Positions 23,064-30,305 of a stretch of DNA of 64,000 nt are shown here, piece by piece. This stretch comes from Magnetospirillum sp. (GTDB taxonomy: Bacteria; Pseudomonadota; Alphaproteobacteria; Rhodospirillales; Magnetospirillaceae): contig JANQAI010000003.1 in NCBI GenBank assembly GCA_024707145.1, positions 124,001 through 188,000 of the forward strand. Reading direction: 5' to 3'. Under the pieces are notes generated by a model that did not search any database, had not been told where the DNA came from, and worked only from the letters and a program-made list of their open reading frames with translations. The position numbers and the translations under genes are program-made. Every line of letters begins with the position of its first letter. Positions within the stretch are counted from its first letter, which is position 1.

Positions 23064-23804
23064 ATGCGTCTGCAATTGGCCACCTGGCCCCAGGTGGAAG
23101 CCTATCTGGAGCGTTCCCGCGCCATCATCCTGCCCATCGGCTCCACCGAGCAGCACGGCCCCACCGGCCTGATCGGCACCGACGCCCTGTGCGCCGAAGC
23201 GGTGGCGCTGCGCGTCGGCGAGGCCCTGGAGGTGATGGTGGCACCCACCATCGCCGTGGGCATGGCCCAGCACCACATGGAATTTCCCGGCAGCATGACG
23301 CTGAAGCCGTCCACCTTGATGGCGGTGGTGCGCGACTGCCTGGCCTCGCTGGTGCGCCATGGCTTCGAGCGGGTGCTGATGATCAACGGTCATGGCGGCA
23401 ACGTCGCCACCGTGCAGGCCGCCTTCGCCGAGACCCAGACCGAGTTGGACCGCCTGAGCCCGCGCCCGCCCCTGCGCACCCGCCTGCTGAACTGGTGGGA
23501 ATTGCCGGCGGTGGAGCGGCTGTCGGTGCGGCTTTACGGCGACGCGGTGGGCAGCCACGCCACCCCGCCCGAAGTGGCGCTGACCTGGGCCCTGCATCCC
23601 GAAACCGCCGATCCGCGCCCGCTGGAACCCCGCATCGCCCCGTACGGCGCCTTCTTCAGCGCCGCCGATTTCCGCAGCCGCTTCCCCGACGGCCGCATCG
23701 GCTCGGACCCCTCGCTGGCCACCCCGGCCCATGGCGAGCAATTGCTGAAGGTGGCGGCCGAGGAGATCGCCGGCATGGCGGGGACTTTCTTCACCGCCGA
23801 CTAG
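23064..23804 (+). CDS. Creatininase-family amidohydrolase
   Basis: Metal-dependent amidohydrolase of the creatininase/MftE fold, 246 residues. Metal-binding and catalytic motifs are LPIGSTEQHGP (Glu, His), GTDALCAE (Asp), MINGHGGN (His) and GSHATPPEVALT. A near-consensus AAAAGGAGG site precedes ATG 23064. Family members hydrolyse creatinine, deazapurine precursors or mycofactocin peptides. No partner genes for these pathways are nearby, so the substrate is unknown. Confidence 0.88.
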   Translation: MRLQLATWPQVEAYLERSRAIILPIGSTEQHGPTGLIGTDALCAEAVALRVGEALEVMVAPTIAVGMAQHHMEFPGSMTLKPSTLMAVVRDCLASLVRHGFERVLMINGHGGNVATVQAAFAETQTELDRLSPRPPLRTRLLNWWELPAVERLSVRLYGDAVGSHATPPEVALTWALHPETADPRPLEPRIAPYGAFFSAADFRSRFPDGRIGSDPSLATPAHGEQLLKVAAEEIAGMAGTFFTAD

Positions 23805-23911
23805 GCCTGCCCGAGGTCATCCGAAAAGGTGGGGCGCGGTATTGCCGCGCCCCGTTCGCTTGCTAGAGCGGCTCTCGTTTTGACGGAGGCTTTCTCTTTT
23901 ATTCGTCTATT

Positions 23912-23972
23912 CGTCATGCCCGGGCTTGAACCCGGGCATCCATGGATCGCCGGGCCGAGCCCGGCGATGACG
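23912..23972. repeat. REP-like palindromic element (copy C, short form)
   Basis: Two adjacent hairpin halves, ATGCCCGGGCTTGAACCCGG and ATCGCCGGGCCGAGCCCGGC, joined by GCATCCATGG. Same family as the copies at 10131 and 55799 but without their inserted segment. It lies in the 200-base gap before phoH, between convergent genes. Confidence 0.85.
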
Positions 23973-24004
23973 AAAAAAGTGAGCTCATCAAATCGAAAGG
24001 CGCT

Positions 24005-24733
24005 CTACAGCACGGTCAGCATGCTCGCCACCAGGGGGTGGCGGACGATGTCGGTCTCGGCCAGGTGCACCACCGCCACCTCGGGCAGGGTCTCCAGGCG
24101 GGCGGCGATATCGGCCAAGCCGGACAGGCCGGGCAGCAGGTCGGTCTGGTCGGGGTCGCCGGTCAGGACCATGGTGGAATGCCAGCCCAGGCGAGTCAGC
24201 AGCATCTTGATCTGGCCGTAGGTGCAGTTCTGCGCCTCGTCGATCACCACGAAGGCATTGTTGAGCGTGCGCCCGCGCATGTAGGCGATGGGCGCGATCT
24301 CGATGGTGCCGTCGGCCAGGCAGCTGCGCAGCCGCTTGCCGCCCAGCCGGTCGGACAGGGCGTCGTAAAGCGGACGCAGATAGGGCGCCAGCTTCTCCTG
24401 CATGTCGCCGGGAAGGAAGCCCAGGGATTCACCGGCCTCCACCGCCGGGCGCGACAGGATGATGCGCGACACCTTGCCCTCGTCGAAGGCCTCGACCGCC
24501 GCCGAGATGGCCAGATAGGTCTTGCCGGTGCCGGCCGGGCCCAGGGCCAGGCTGAGGTTGTGCTCGCGAATGGCCTCCATCAGGCGGCGCTGGCCGTCGC
24601 TTTGCGGCCGCACCTTGCGCACATAGCTTTGGTCGCGCGGTGTATCCTCGCCCAGCGGATGCCATTCGGCCTCGGCCGGATAAAGGGTGACCACGGACTC
24701 GGACTTACCAGTTCGCGCGACACGCTTGGCCAT
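24005..24733 (-). CDS. PhoH-family ATPase (short form)
   Basis: P-loop ATPase of the PhoH family, 242 residues, starting MAKRVARTGKSESVVTLYPA at ATG 24733 (GGGGAG site). Motifs include LALGPAGTGKTYLA (Walker A), FVVIDEAQN (Walker B) and TGDPDQTDL. Upstream sequence could extend the frame to 24880 but would have to cross a terminator hairpin. PhoH proteins are linked to RNA metabolism and phosphate starvation. This form lacks the N-terminal domain of the ybeZ-type protein and is not next to ybeY, so it is probably the second PhoH paralogue common in alphaproteobacteria. Confidence 0.9.
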   Translation of the reverse strand: MAKRVARTGKSESVVTLYPAEAEWHPLGEDTPRDQSYVRKVRPQSDGQRRLMEAIREHNLSLALGPAGTGKTYLAISAAVEAFDEGKVSRIILSRPAVEAGESLGFLPGDMQEKLAPYLRPLYDALSDRLGGKRLRSCLADGTIEIAPIAYMRGRTLNNAFVVIDEAQNCTYGQIKMLLTRLGWHSTMVLTGDPDQTDLLPGLSGLADIAARLETLPEVAVVHLAETDIVRHPLVASMLTVL

Positions 24734-24759
24734 GCTGATCTCCCCAAGGGTCAGGAAAC

Positions 24760-24786
24760 AAAAAAGGCCTTCCCAGGGGGAAGGCC
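24760..24786 (-). terminator. Strong intrinsic terminator/attenuator just upstream of phoH
   Basis: Perfect 9-bp stem GGCCTTCCC/GGGAAGGCC (24766-24774 and 24778-24786) followed on the minus strand by six T residues. It ends only 26 bases before the phoH start codon. It could end the TPR-gene transcript (stop at 25041) or act as a leader attenuator for phoH. Confidence 0.85.
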
Positions 24787-25040
24787 GTCGCAATGGTCTG
24801 GCGAAACAGGATGCCGCAACCCGACGATGCGGGCGCCCGACGTGCGGGCGGATGAACCAGGAAATCGGGCGCACCTGCAAGGGACAAGTCTTTCACCGTC
24901 CGTATAGTCGCCAACCAGTAAAGACGCTACCAGATATGGAGTCGGCGTGTCACCAACAATCAGCCATCGGCAGTTTATTTAACCAAACCACAACATCACG
25001 GTTTTGATTAAATTTTATGCATCTGCCACCAATGGCATCA

Positions 25041-25787
25041 TCAGTTTTGCTTGATGTCCATCCTTTCGAGATTACCGCGCGCGGTGTCGGCGGCGCTGCT
25101 TTCCGGCGCCAGGTCGATGGCCTTCAGCCAGTCCTCGCGGGCGCCGGCATCCTCCCCCTTCATGCGGCGCAGGATGCCGCGCTCCAGCAGGGCGTCGGGG
25201 AATTCGGGGTCCAGCTTGAGGGCGGCGTTGATGTCGTCCTCGGCACCGGCCAGGTTATCCAGATAGCGGAACGCCGAGCCCCGCAGGGTCAGGGCCTCGA
25301 TGCGGTTGGGCTGGACGCGCAGCACCTGGGACAGCACGTCCACCGCCTCGCCATAATGGGCGATCTGGGCCAGCAGCACCGCATGGTCCAGCAGGATGTC
25401 GGGATTGCCCGGCGACAGGATCAGGGCGCTGCGCTGGGCGGCGTCGGCGCGCTGGATGTTGCCCAGCATCTGCCAAGCCTGGGCCGCCTGGGCCAGCATC
25501 TCGGCGCGCACCACGTCGGCCCGCACGCTTTCGTTGGCCAGGGTTTCCAGCCGGGTGGCGGCCTCGCCGTACTTGCCCAGGCCGATCAGCGCCACCGCGG
25601 CGCAATGGCGCGCCGCCTCGCCGCCGCCCAGGGACTGCCAGGCCAGGGCCTCTTCCCAGCCCTGCTCGGGCTTCTGCTTCGCCAGGGTCAGGCAGACACG
25701 ATATTCCTCGGGACCGCCGATGATCTCGGCGGCGGCGGGCAGGCTGACGCCCAGGGCAAGGGCGGCGGAAAGAAGAATGCGGCGCAT
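25041..25787 (-). CDS. Exported TPR-repeat protein
   Basis: A 248-residue protein with a signal peptide (MRRILLSAALALGVSLPAAAE). About five or six TPR-like helical repeats follow, with the typical A/G/L spacing (for example YGEAVDVLSQVLRVQPNRIEALTLRG and AEDDINAALKLDPEFPDAL). TPR domains bind other proteins, so it is likely a periplasmic scaffold or assembly factor of unknown partner. Start 25787 is chosen because of the signal peptide; the open frame continues upstream without coding character. Divergent from the epimerase gene. Confidence 0.85.
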   Translation of the reverse strand: MRRILLSAALALGVSLPAAAEIIGGPEEYRVCLTLAKQKPEQGWEEALAWQSLGGGEAARHCAAVALIGLGKYGEAATRLETLANESVRADVVRAEMLAQAAQAWQMLGNIQRADAAQRSALILSPGNPDILLDHAVLLAQIAHYGEAVDVLSQVLRVQPNRIEALTLRGSAFRYLDNLAGAEDDINAALKLDPEFPDALLERGILRRMKGEDAGAREDWLKAIDLAPESSAADTARGNLERMDIKQN

Positions 25788-25856
25788 GGAAGCCTTTGAA
25801 GCGGAAGTTTGCGGCATTAATTTGACGGGAACGTTCCACAAGGCAAGCGAGGAAAG

Positions 25857-26702
25857 ATGAACGGCCGTTTCTTCCTGTTCGGACTGGGCTTTTCCGGCCG
25901 CGTCATCGCCCGCGCCGTGCAGGCCGCCGGCTGGCAAGTGGCCGGCACTACCCGCTCGGGAGAGGCGGCCGAGCTGCCGGGCATCGAGGTCTTTCCCTTC
26001 GACCGCGAGCACCCGCTGCCCGCCCATGCGCTCGACGGCGTCACCGCCGTGCTGTCCTCGGTGCCGCCCGACGGCAAGGGCGACCCGGTGCTCGACCTCT
26101 GCGGGCCGGCACTGCGGGCGCTGCCGCTCGCCTGGGCCGGCTATCTGTCCACCACCGGGGTCTATGGCGACCGCGACGGCGGCTGGGTGGACGAGGACTC
26201 GGACCTCCGTCCCACCCTGGAGCGCTCGCGCCGCCGCGCCGAGGCCGAGGGGCAATGGCAGGCCGGCGGCCTGCCGGTCCACGTCTTCCGCCTGGCCGGC
26301 ATCTACGGGCCGGGGCGGTCGGCCATCGACACCGTGCGCGCCGGCCAGGCCCGCCGTATCGTCAAGCCCGGCCAAGTGTTCAGCCGCATCCACGTGGACG
26401 ACATCGCCGCCACCGTGCTGGCCTCGCTGGCCCGGCCGCGGCCGGGCGCCGCCTACAACGTCTGCGACGACGACGCGGCGCCGCCCCAGGACGTCATCGC
26501 CCATGCCTGCGCCCTGCTAGGGATGGCGCCACCGCCGGAAATCCCGTGGGAGCAGGCCGAGGCGACGCTGTCGCCCATGGCGCTGTCCTTCTATGCCGAC
26601 AACAAGCGGGTGGCCAACGGGCGCATCAAGCGCGAACTGGGCGTGACGCTGAAATACCCCACCTACCGCGAGGGGTTGAGGGCAATCCTCGCCGGGGGTT
26701 GA
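25857..26702 (+). CDS. NAD-dependent epimerase/dehydratase family protein (YeeZ-like)
   Basis: A 281-residue extended-SDR protein. The N-terminal nucleotide motif FLFGLGFSGRVIARAV is the GxGxxG fold of the YeeZ-type subgroup. It also has LSTTGVYGDRDG (catalytic Ser/Thr-Tyr region), FRLAGIYGPGRS and RIHVDDIAATV. The canonical YxxxK is not clear, so it may be an atypical or non-catalytic member, as in other YeeZ-like proteins. Substrate unknown. Its last 77 bases overlap the annotated end of the convergent gene on the minus strand. Confidence 0.85.
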   Translation: MNGRFFLFGLGFSGRVIARAVQAAGWQVAGTTRSGEAAELPGIEVFPFDREHPLPAHALDGVTAVLSSVPPDGKGDPVLDLCGPALRALPLAWAGYLSTTGVYGDRDGGWVDEDSDLRPTLERSRRRAEAEGQWQAGGLPVHVFRLAGIYGPGRSAIDTVRAGQARRIVKPGQVFSRIHVDDIAATVLASLARPRPGAAYNVCDDDAAPPQDVIAHACALLGMAPPPEIPWEQAEATLSPMALSFYADNKRVANGRIKRELGVTLKYPTYREGLRAILAGG

Positions 26703-27087
26703 GCCCGCCCGCCCTCACACCCCGGGCCCTCACCCCCCTGGGATCGCTGCGCTCGATGAAGCGGCGCATGGCCAGCGGCATGCGGTGCTTGATGCCGTTC
26801 AGGCCACGCGAGAAGGGCGGCAGGACGCGGCGCACCCACTTCACCCCGCGGCGGGCGAACTTGGAGCCGCGGGCGGTGAAGTACAGGCCCATGGCGAACA
26901 GCACGAAACCGATGGGCAGCGGCGACGGCACCGAGGCGATGCCGGCCACCATGCAGGTGCAGCCCAAGCCCACCAGGGCGGTGCGCCTGGCGGCGACCAG
27001 CGTGCGGCGGCGCAGCCGGCGGCGCGCGCGGGCCTCCCACTGGCTGTGACGCCATTGGCTGCGGAGGTGGTCCCGGCGGTCGCTCAT
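26626..27087 (-). CDS. Hypothetical basic membrane protein
   Basis: About 153 residues starting MSDRRDHLRSQWRHSQWEA. A very basic N-terminus is followed by two close hydrophobic stretches (ALVGLGCTCMVAGIASV and PIGFVLFAMGLYFTA) and a basic C-terminal region (FIERSDP). After about residue 125 the sequence becomes repetitive (RGVRARGVRAGG) and overlaps the convergent epimerase gene. The true end may therefore be earlier and masked by an indel. The hairpin-like membrane pattern resembles the 90-residue protein encoded next to it, so the two may be related. Function unknown. Confidence 0.6.
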   Translation of the reverse strand: MSDRRDHLRSQWRHSQWEARARRRLRRRTLVAARRTALVGLGCTCMVAGIASVPSPLPIGFVLFAMGLYFTARGSKFARRGVKWVRRVLPPFSRGLNGIKHRMPLAMRRFIERSDPRGVRARGVRAGGLNPRRGLPSTPRGRWGISASRPVRA

Positions 27088-27151
27088 GAAGGCCCTGGCT
27101 GCTCGAAAGGGTGCACACTCTGAGGGGATGGGAAGGCGCTGGCAAGCATCA

Positions 27152-27424
27152 TCATGTCTTGTGCTTGCGACGGTGGACGATGCGGTGCACCCAGCGCTCG
27201 GCCCTATGGCGCGCTTGGTCGAACACCCGGGCGGCATGGGGAAATCGACGGCGCGCCCAGGCCAGCAGGCGCTCGGCCCATTCCTGTTCGGTGGCCAGGA
27301 TGCTGAGGCCGATGGCCAGGAACAGCACGCCTTGCAGAATCGGCAGGAACAGCCCCAGCACCCCCAGCACCAGGAAGCTCCAGCCAACGATGATCTTGGT
27401 GATGCGGACCGCACGCGGGCTCAT
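27152..27424 (-). CDS. Small two-helix membrane protein (PGPGW/DUF454-like)
   Basis: A 90-residue protein starting MSPRAVRITKIIVGWSFLVLG. Residues about 12-50 are strongly hydrophobic with two short helices separated by LPILQG, as in PGPGW-type transmembrane proteins. A basic helical tail follows (ERLLAWARRRFPHAARVFDQ). The start codon overlaps the stop of the M23 peptidase gene by four bases, so it is translationally coupled to it. Function unknown; possibly an envelope accessory factor. Confidence 0.75.
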   Translation of the reverse strand: MSPRAVRITKIIVGWSFLVLGVLGLFLPILQGVLFLAIGLSILATEQEWAERLLAWARRRFPHAARVFDQARHRAERWVHRIVHRRKHKT

Positions 27425-28413
27425 GGCCCCACCTCGACGCTCACGTCCCGGCTCTGCGGCGGCTGGCCCGGCCGCGCCAGCGTCACCCGGCCGCGATAGG
27501 TGCCGGGCGCCCAGCCGCCGGGCGGACGCTTCTTGCCCGTGCCGCTCACCCGCCAGGCCTGGTCGCCATCCACCTTGTGGCTGTTGTCCACCAATTCCCG
27601 CCCGTCGGGCGCGGTCAGCTGAATCCGCAAGGTGTCGCCCCGCGCGGCGCCGAACATGCTCCCCCACACCACCAGGGCCGGGGCATCGGCGGGCAGGCGC
27701 CGGGCGGCGGCGGCATCCTGCTTGATATCTTTGCCCGGCACATGATCGGCGACGCCGGCGGCGTACAGGCTGCCGCTCTCGTACGGCTGCGGCTGCGCCC
27801 ACAGCGGATGGGCGGGGCGGCCGCACCCCTCGCTCAACGGCGCGCCGGTATAGGGGTCCACCGGCACGCCCTTGCGGGCGCCGGGGGCGAAACGGAGCAC
27901 GCCCATATGGGCATGGGGAAAGTCGGTCATGCCCGACAGCCCGACCAAGCCCAGGGGCTGGCCGGTTTCCACCATCTGGCCCTTCTGCACCCGGATGGAA
28001 CCCTTGCGCATGTGGCAGTAATCGGTGACCCAGCCGTCGCCATGGGCGATGGACACCCGGTTGCCGCATTCACGGGTGCGCGCCAGCACTTCCTGTTTAC
28101 GCCCGGCCAGCCACAGGCCGTCCTCCTCGCCATCGCGCACGGCGATCACCTTGCCGGCGGCGGCGGCCCGCACCGGCACGCCGCGGCGCATGGCCTCGAT
28201 GTCGCGCAGGGCGAAATCGGTGCCGTCATGCAGGTTGTAGGAGCGCGGCCGGCAGGTGAAGTCGCGCGCCGCCTGGCTGGGATCGGTGTCGGGGTAATTC
28301 ATCACCCAGCAATCCTCACCCAACCGGCATTCCAGCGGCAGGGAAAGGCGGGGAGCCTCGGCCCAAGCAGGGCCGGCGACCAGCAGCAGGGCCAAGGTGA
28401 CATGGATTCGCAT
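27421..28413 (-). CDS. M23-family metallopeptidase (LytM-like), exported
   Basis: A 330-residue exported protein with a signal peptide (MRIHVTLALLLVAGPAWAEA). The central LytM/M23 domain has zinc ligands in NLHDGTDFALRD (HxxxD) and FPHAHMGVLRF (HxH). Additional His/Cys residues lie in CGNRVSIAHGDGWVTDYCHM. M23 enzymes cleave peptidoglycan cross-links or act as amidase activators. With the full ligand set it should be catalytic. Coupled by a 4-base overlap to the small membrane protein downstream. Confidence 0.9.
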   Translation of the reverse strand: MRIHVTLALLLVAGPAWAEAPRLSLPLECRLGEDCWVMNYPDTDPSQAARDFTCRPRSYNLHDGTDFALRDIEAMRRGVPVRAAAAGKVIAVRDGEEDGLWLAGRKQEVLARTRECGNRVSIAHGDGWVTDYCHMRKGSIRVQKGQMVETGQPLGLVGLSGMTDFPHAHMGVLRFAPGARKGVPVDPYTGAPLSEGCGRPAHPLWAQPQPYESGSLYAAGVADHVPGKDIKQDAAAARRLPADAPALVVWGSMFGAARGDTLRIQLTAPDGRELVDNSHKVDGDQAWRVSGTGKKRPPGGWAPGTYRGRVTLARPGQPPQSRDVSVEVGP

Positions 28414-28443
28414 GCCCCAAACATAGCGCATATTGGGGGAAAT

Positions 28444-28469
28444 GCCCTCTCCCGTGAGCGGGAGAGGGC
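28444..28469 (-). terminator. Hairpin after the WrbA-type gene
   Basis: Perfect 11-bp stem GCCCTCTCCCG/CGGGAGAGGGC (28444-28454 and 28459-28469) in the 77-base gap between the wrbA-like stop codon and the M23 start. No clear T-run follows, so it may be a weak terminator. Confidence 0.55.
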
Positions 28470-28490
28470 CGTGCCCATGCGGGGGCTGGA

Positions 28491-29066
28491 TCAGGCCCTG
28501 CCGCGCGCCCAGCGGGCAGCCGCCTCGGCGACACGGGCGCCCAGCTTCTCGGCGGTCTTGCGGTCCGAGACCGGCGGCGCCACCTCGGCCCCCTGGTCGG
28601 CATTGGCCTGGGCCATGACGCCCAGGAAGCTGCCCAGGCGGTTGAGATCCTCGACGCTGCCGTTGGAGCTGTTGTTGCCCGGCAGCAGGCCGCCGCCCAC
28701 CCAGACCATGCCGTGCTGGGCAGCGAAAACGGCGAGCTGGATCAGGGTGTTCAGCTTGTCGCCGCTCTGGCTGGCCGACACGGTGAAGCCGGCCGCCAGC
28801 TTGTCCTGCCAGCCACGGCCGTACCAGGTCTTGGACGACCATTCCATGAACTCGTGGAACTTGGCCGAAGCCGAACCCATGTAGGTGGGCGAGCCAAAGA
28901 TCAGCGCGTCGGCGCCATCCAGAATGGCGGCCTTGGCCTCGGCCTCCTCCACCGGGATCAGGTGGACCTGGGTGCCGGATACGGCGGCGGCACCGGCGGC
29001 GACGGATTGGGCCAGGGCGGCGGTGTGGCCGTAGCCCGAGTGGTAGACGATGGCGATGGAAGTCAT
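28491..29066 (-). CDS. WrbA/flavodoxin-family NAD(P)H:quinone oxidoreductase
   Basis: A 191-residue flavoprotein starting MTSIAIVYHSGYGHTAALAQ, the FMN phosphate-binding loop of flavodoxin-like NAD(P)H:quinone oxidoreductases. Further FMN-contact motifs are IFGSPTYMGSASAKFHEFME and SASQSGDKLNT. The fold matches WrbA/flavodoxin proteins that carry out two-electron quinone reduction under oxidative or electrophile stress. ATG 29066 has a TGGAGAA site. It lies 60 bases downstream of the Rrf2 regulator gene and has a putative operator of that regulator in front of it. Confidence 0.88.
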   Translation of the reverse strand: MTSIAIVYHSGYGHTAALAQSVAAGAAAVSGTQVHLIPVEEAEAKAAILDGADALIFGSPTYMGSASAKFHEFMEWSSKTWYGRGWQDKLAAGFTVSASQSGDKLNTLIQLAVFAAQHGMVWVGGGLLPGNNSSNGSVEDLNRLGSFLGVMAQANADQGAEVAPPVSDRKTAEKLGARVAEAAARWARGRA

Positions 29067-29078
29067 GGTATTCTCCAA

Positions 29079-29095
29079 GTAATCGTTTCTGTTAC
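29079..29095. promoter_or_regulatory. Putative Rrf2-regulator operator upstream of the wrbA-like gene
   Basis: GTAATCGTTTCTGTTAC has palindromic ends (GTAA...TTAC). It matches the reverse complement of the site at 29564-29580 at 15 of 17 positions. It lies 13 bases upstream of the wrbA-like start codon. Confidence 0.7.
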
Positions 29096-29125
29096 CGTTA
29101 CATTAGAAGGCAAAAAAATACGCGG

Positions 29126-29554
29126 CTATGGCCCCGTCTCGGCGTGGATCTGGGCGACCACCTCGGACAACAGGGTGGTCGCCAGCACCGCATCGTGGGC
29201 CGCATCGGCGCGTTCGAACACCCGCATCAGCACCGGCTGGATGGAGCGCCCTACCGGACAGGCGGGATTGGGCGGCTGATGATGCAGCGGCGGCGGCTCT
29301 TCTTCCTCCACCGCCCGGCTGATCTCCAGCAGGGTGATGGCTCCCGGATGGCGGGCCAGCACCGAACCGCCGGCACTGCCGCGGATGGAGCGGACCAGAC
29401 CGGCCTTGGCCAGGGACGACAGGATGCGGCGGATGACCACCGGATTGGTGTTGACGCTGTCGGCGATCCATTCCGACGTGGCCGGCCTGTCGCCCTGCAG
29501 GGCGAGCACAGTGGTCACATGAACGGCGACGGCGAAGCGGCAATTCCTTGACAT
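29126..29554 (-). CDS. Rrf2-family transcriptional regulator
   Basis: A 142-residue winged-helix protein of the Rrf2 family, starting MSRNCRFAVAVHVTTVLALQ. The DNA-binding helix region is TSEWIADSVNTNPVVIRRILSSLAKAG, followed by VRSIRGSAGGSVLARHP and the family-typical ITLLEI. It has only one cysteine in the usual cluster loop (NPACPVG), unlike IscR or NsrR, so it probably does not hold an Fe-S cluster. It may sense through a thiol or ligand, as YwnA/HypR-type members do. It likely controls itself and the downstream quinone reductase. Confidence 0.88.
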   Translation of the reverse strand: MSRNCRFAVAVHVTTVLALQGDRPATSEWIADSVNTNPVVIRRILSSLAKAGLVRSIRGSAGGSVLARHPGAITLLEISRAVEEEEPPPLHHQPPNPACPVGRSIQPVLMRVFERADAAHDAVLATTLLSEVVAQIHAETGP

Positions 29555-29563
29555 GGCGGGAAC

Positions 29564-29580
29564 GTAACAAACACGATTAC
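29564..29580. promoter_or_regulatory. Putative autoregulatory operator of the Rrf2 gene
   Basis: GTAACAAACACGATTAC, reverse complement GTAATCGTGTTTGTTAC. It is nearly identical to the site before the wrbA-like gene and lies 10 bases upstream of the rrf2 start codon. Confidence 0.7.
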
Positions 29581-29585
29581 ATATG

Positions 29586-30186
29586 TCAAGCGGAACGGCG
29601 GCGCCACGCCACGCTCAAATTGTTGGCCGGCATGGGCACGGTTTCCAGGGGATCGAAGCCGGCCGCCTGGGCCAGTTGCTCCACCGCCTCCAGGTCGCGC
29701 ACGCCCCAGTTTGGATTGCGGGCGCGCAGATCGGCGTCGAAGGCCTGGTTGGACGGCGCGGTATGGCGGCCGCCCACCCGGAACGGCCCATACACCGCCA
29801 GGACCCCGCCCGGCGCCAGCACGACGGCCGCGCCTTCCACCAGTGCCCGCGTGCTCTCCCAGGGCGAGATGTGGATCATGTTGGCGGCGAACACCGCATC
29901 GGCGGCCACCAGCGGCCAGGGCTGACGGCGGACGTCGAGTTCCAGCGGCGGCAGCAGGTTGTCCAGCCCCGCCTCGTCCCGCCAGGCGGCGATGGAGGCC
30001 AGGGCGGCGGGGTCGCGGTCGCTGGGCTGCCAGCGCAGGCTCCGGCAGGGCGGCGGCGAAGAAGGCGGCGTGCTCGCCGCTGCCGGAGGCGATTTCGAGG
30101 GCCAGCCCCCGGGCGGGCAACCAGCGGCGCAACACTGCCAGGATGGGTTCGCGGTTGCGTTGGGTGGCGGGCGCGGTTTGCTTCAT
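29586..30186 (-). CDS. DUF938 SAM-dependent methyltransferase, frameshifted
   Basis: About 200 residues in two frames. The N-terminal part starts MKQTAPATQRNREPILAVLR and has the SAM motif LALEIASGSGEHAAFFAAAL. The C-terminal part has FAANMIHISPWESTRALVEG, APGGVLAVYGPFRVGGRHTA and NPNWGVRDLEAVEQLA. These motifs are diagnostic for DUF938 class I methyltransferases of unknown substrate. The frame breaks at about 30036-30043 (removing one C restores LRWQPSD). This is probably another base error rather than gene decay, because both halves are fully conserved. Confidence 0.82.
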
Positions 30187-30305
30187 CGCCCCAATATGGC
30201 CCCGGCAAAACCGCCCCGCCACCCCTTCTGCGCGGCCCAGCGGGCATGAGGAAAGCGTTAACGTGTCGGCCTACTCCTTGCTGGATACGACGGAAGGCCA
30301 CGACG

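Noticed and set aside
24734-24880. Upstream extension of PhoH to an earlier in-frame ATG
   Set aside because: The extension would translate through a perfect intrinsic terminator hairpin and has no family similarity. ATG 24733 has a ribosome-binding site and the typical MAKR start.
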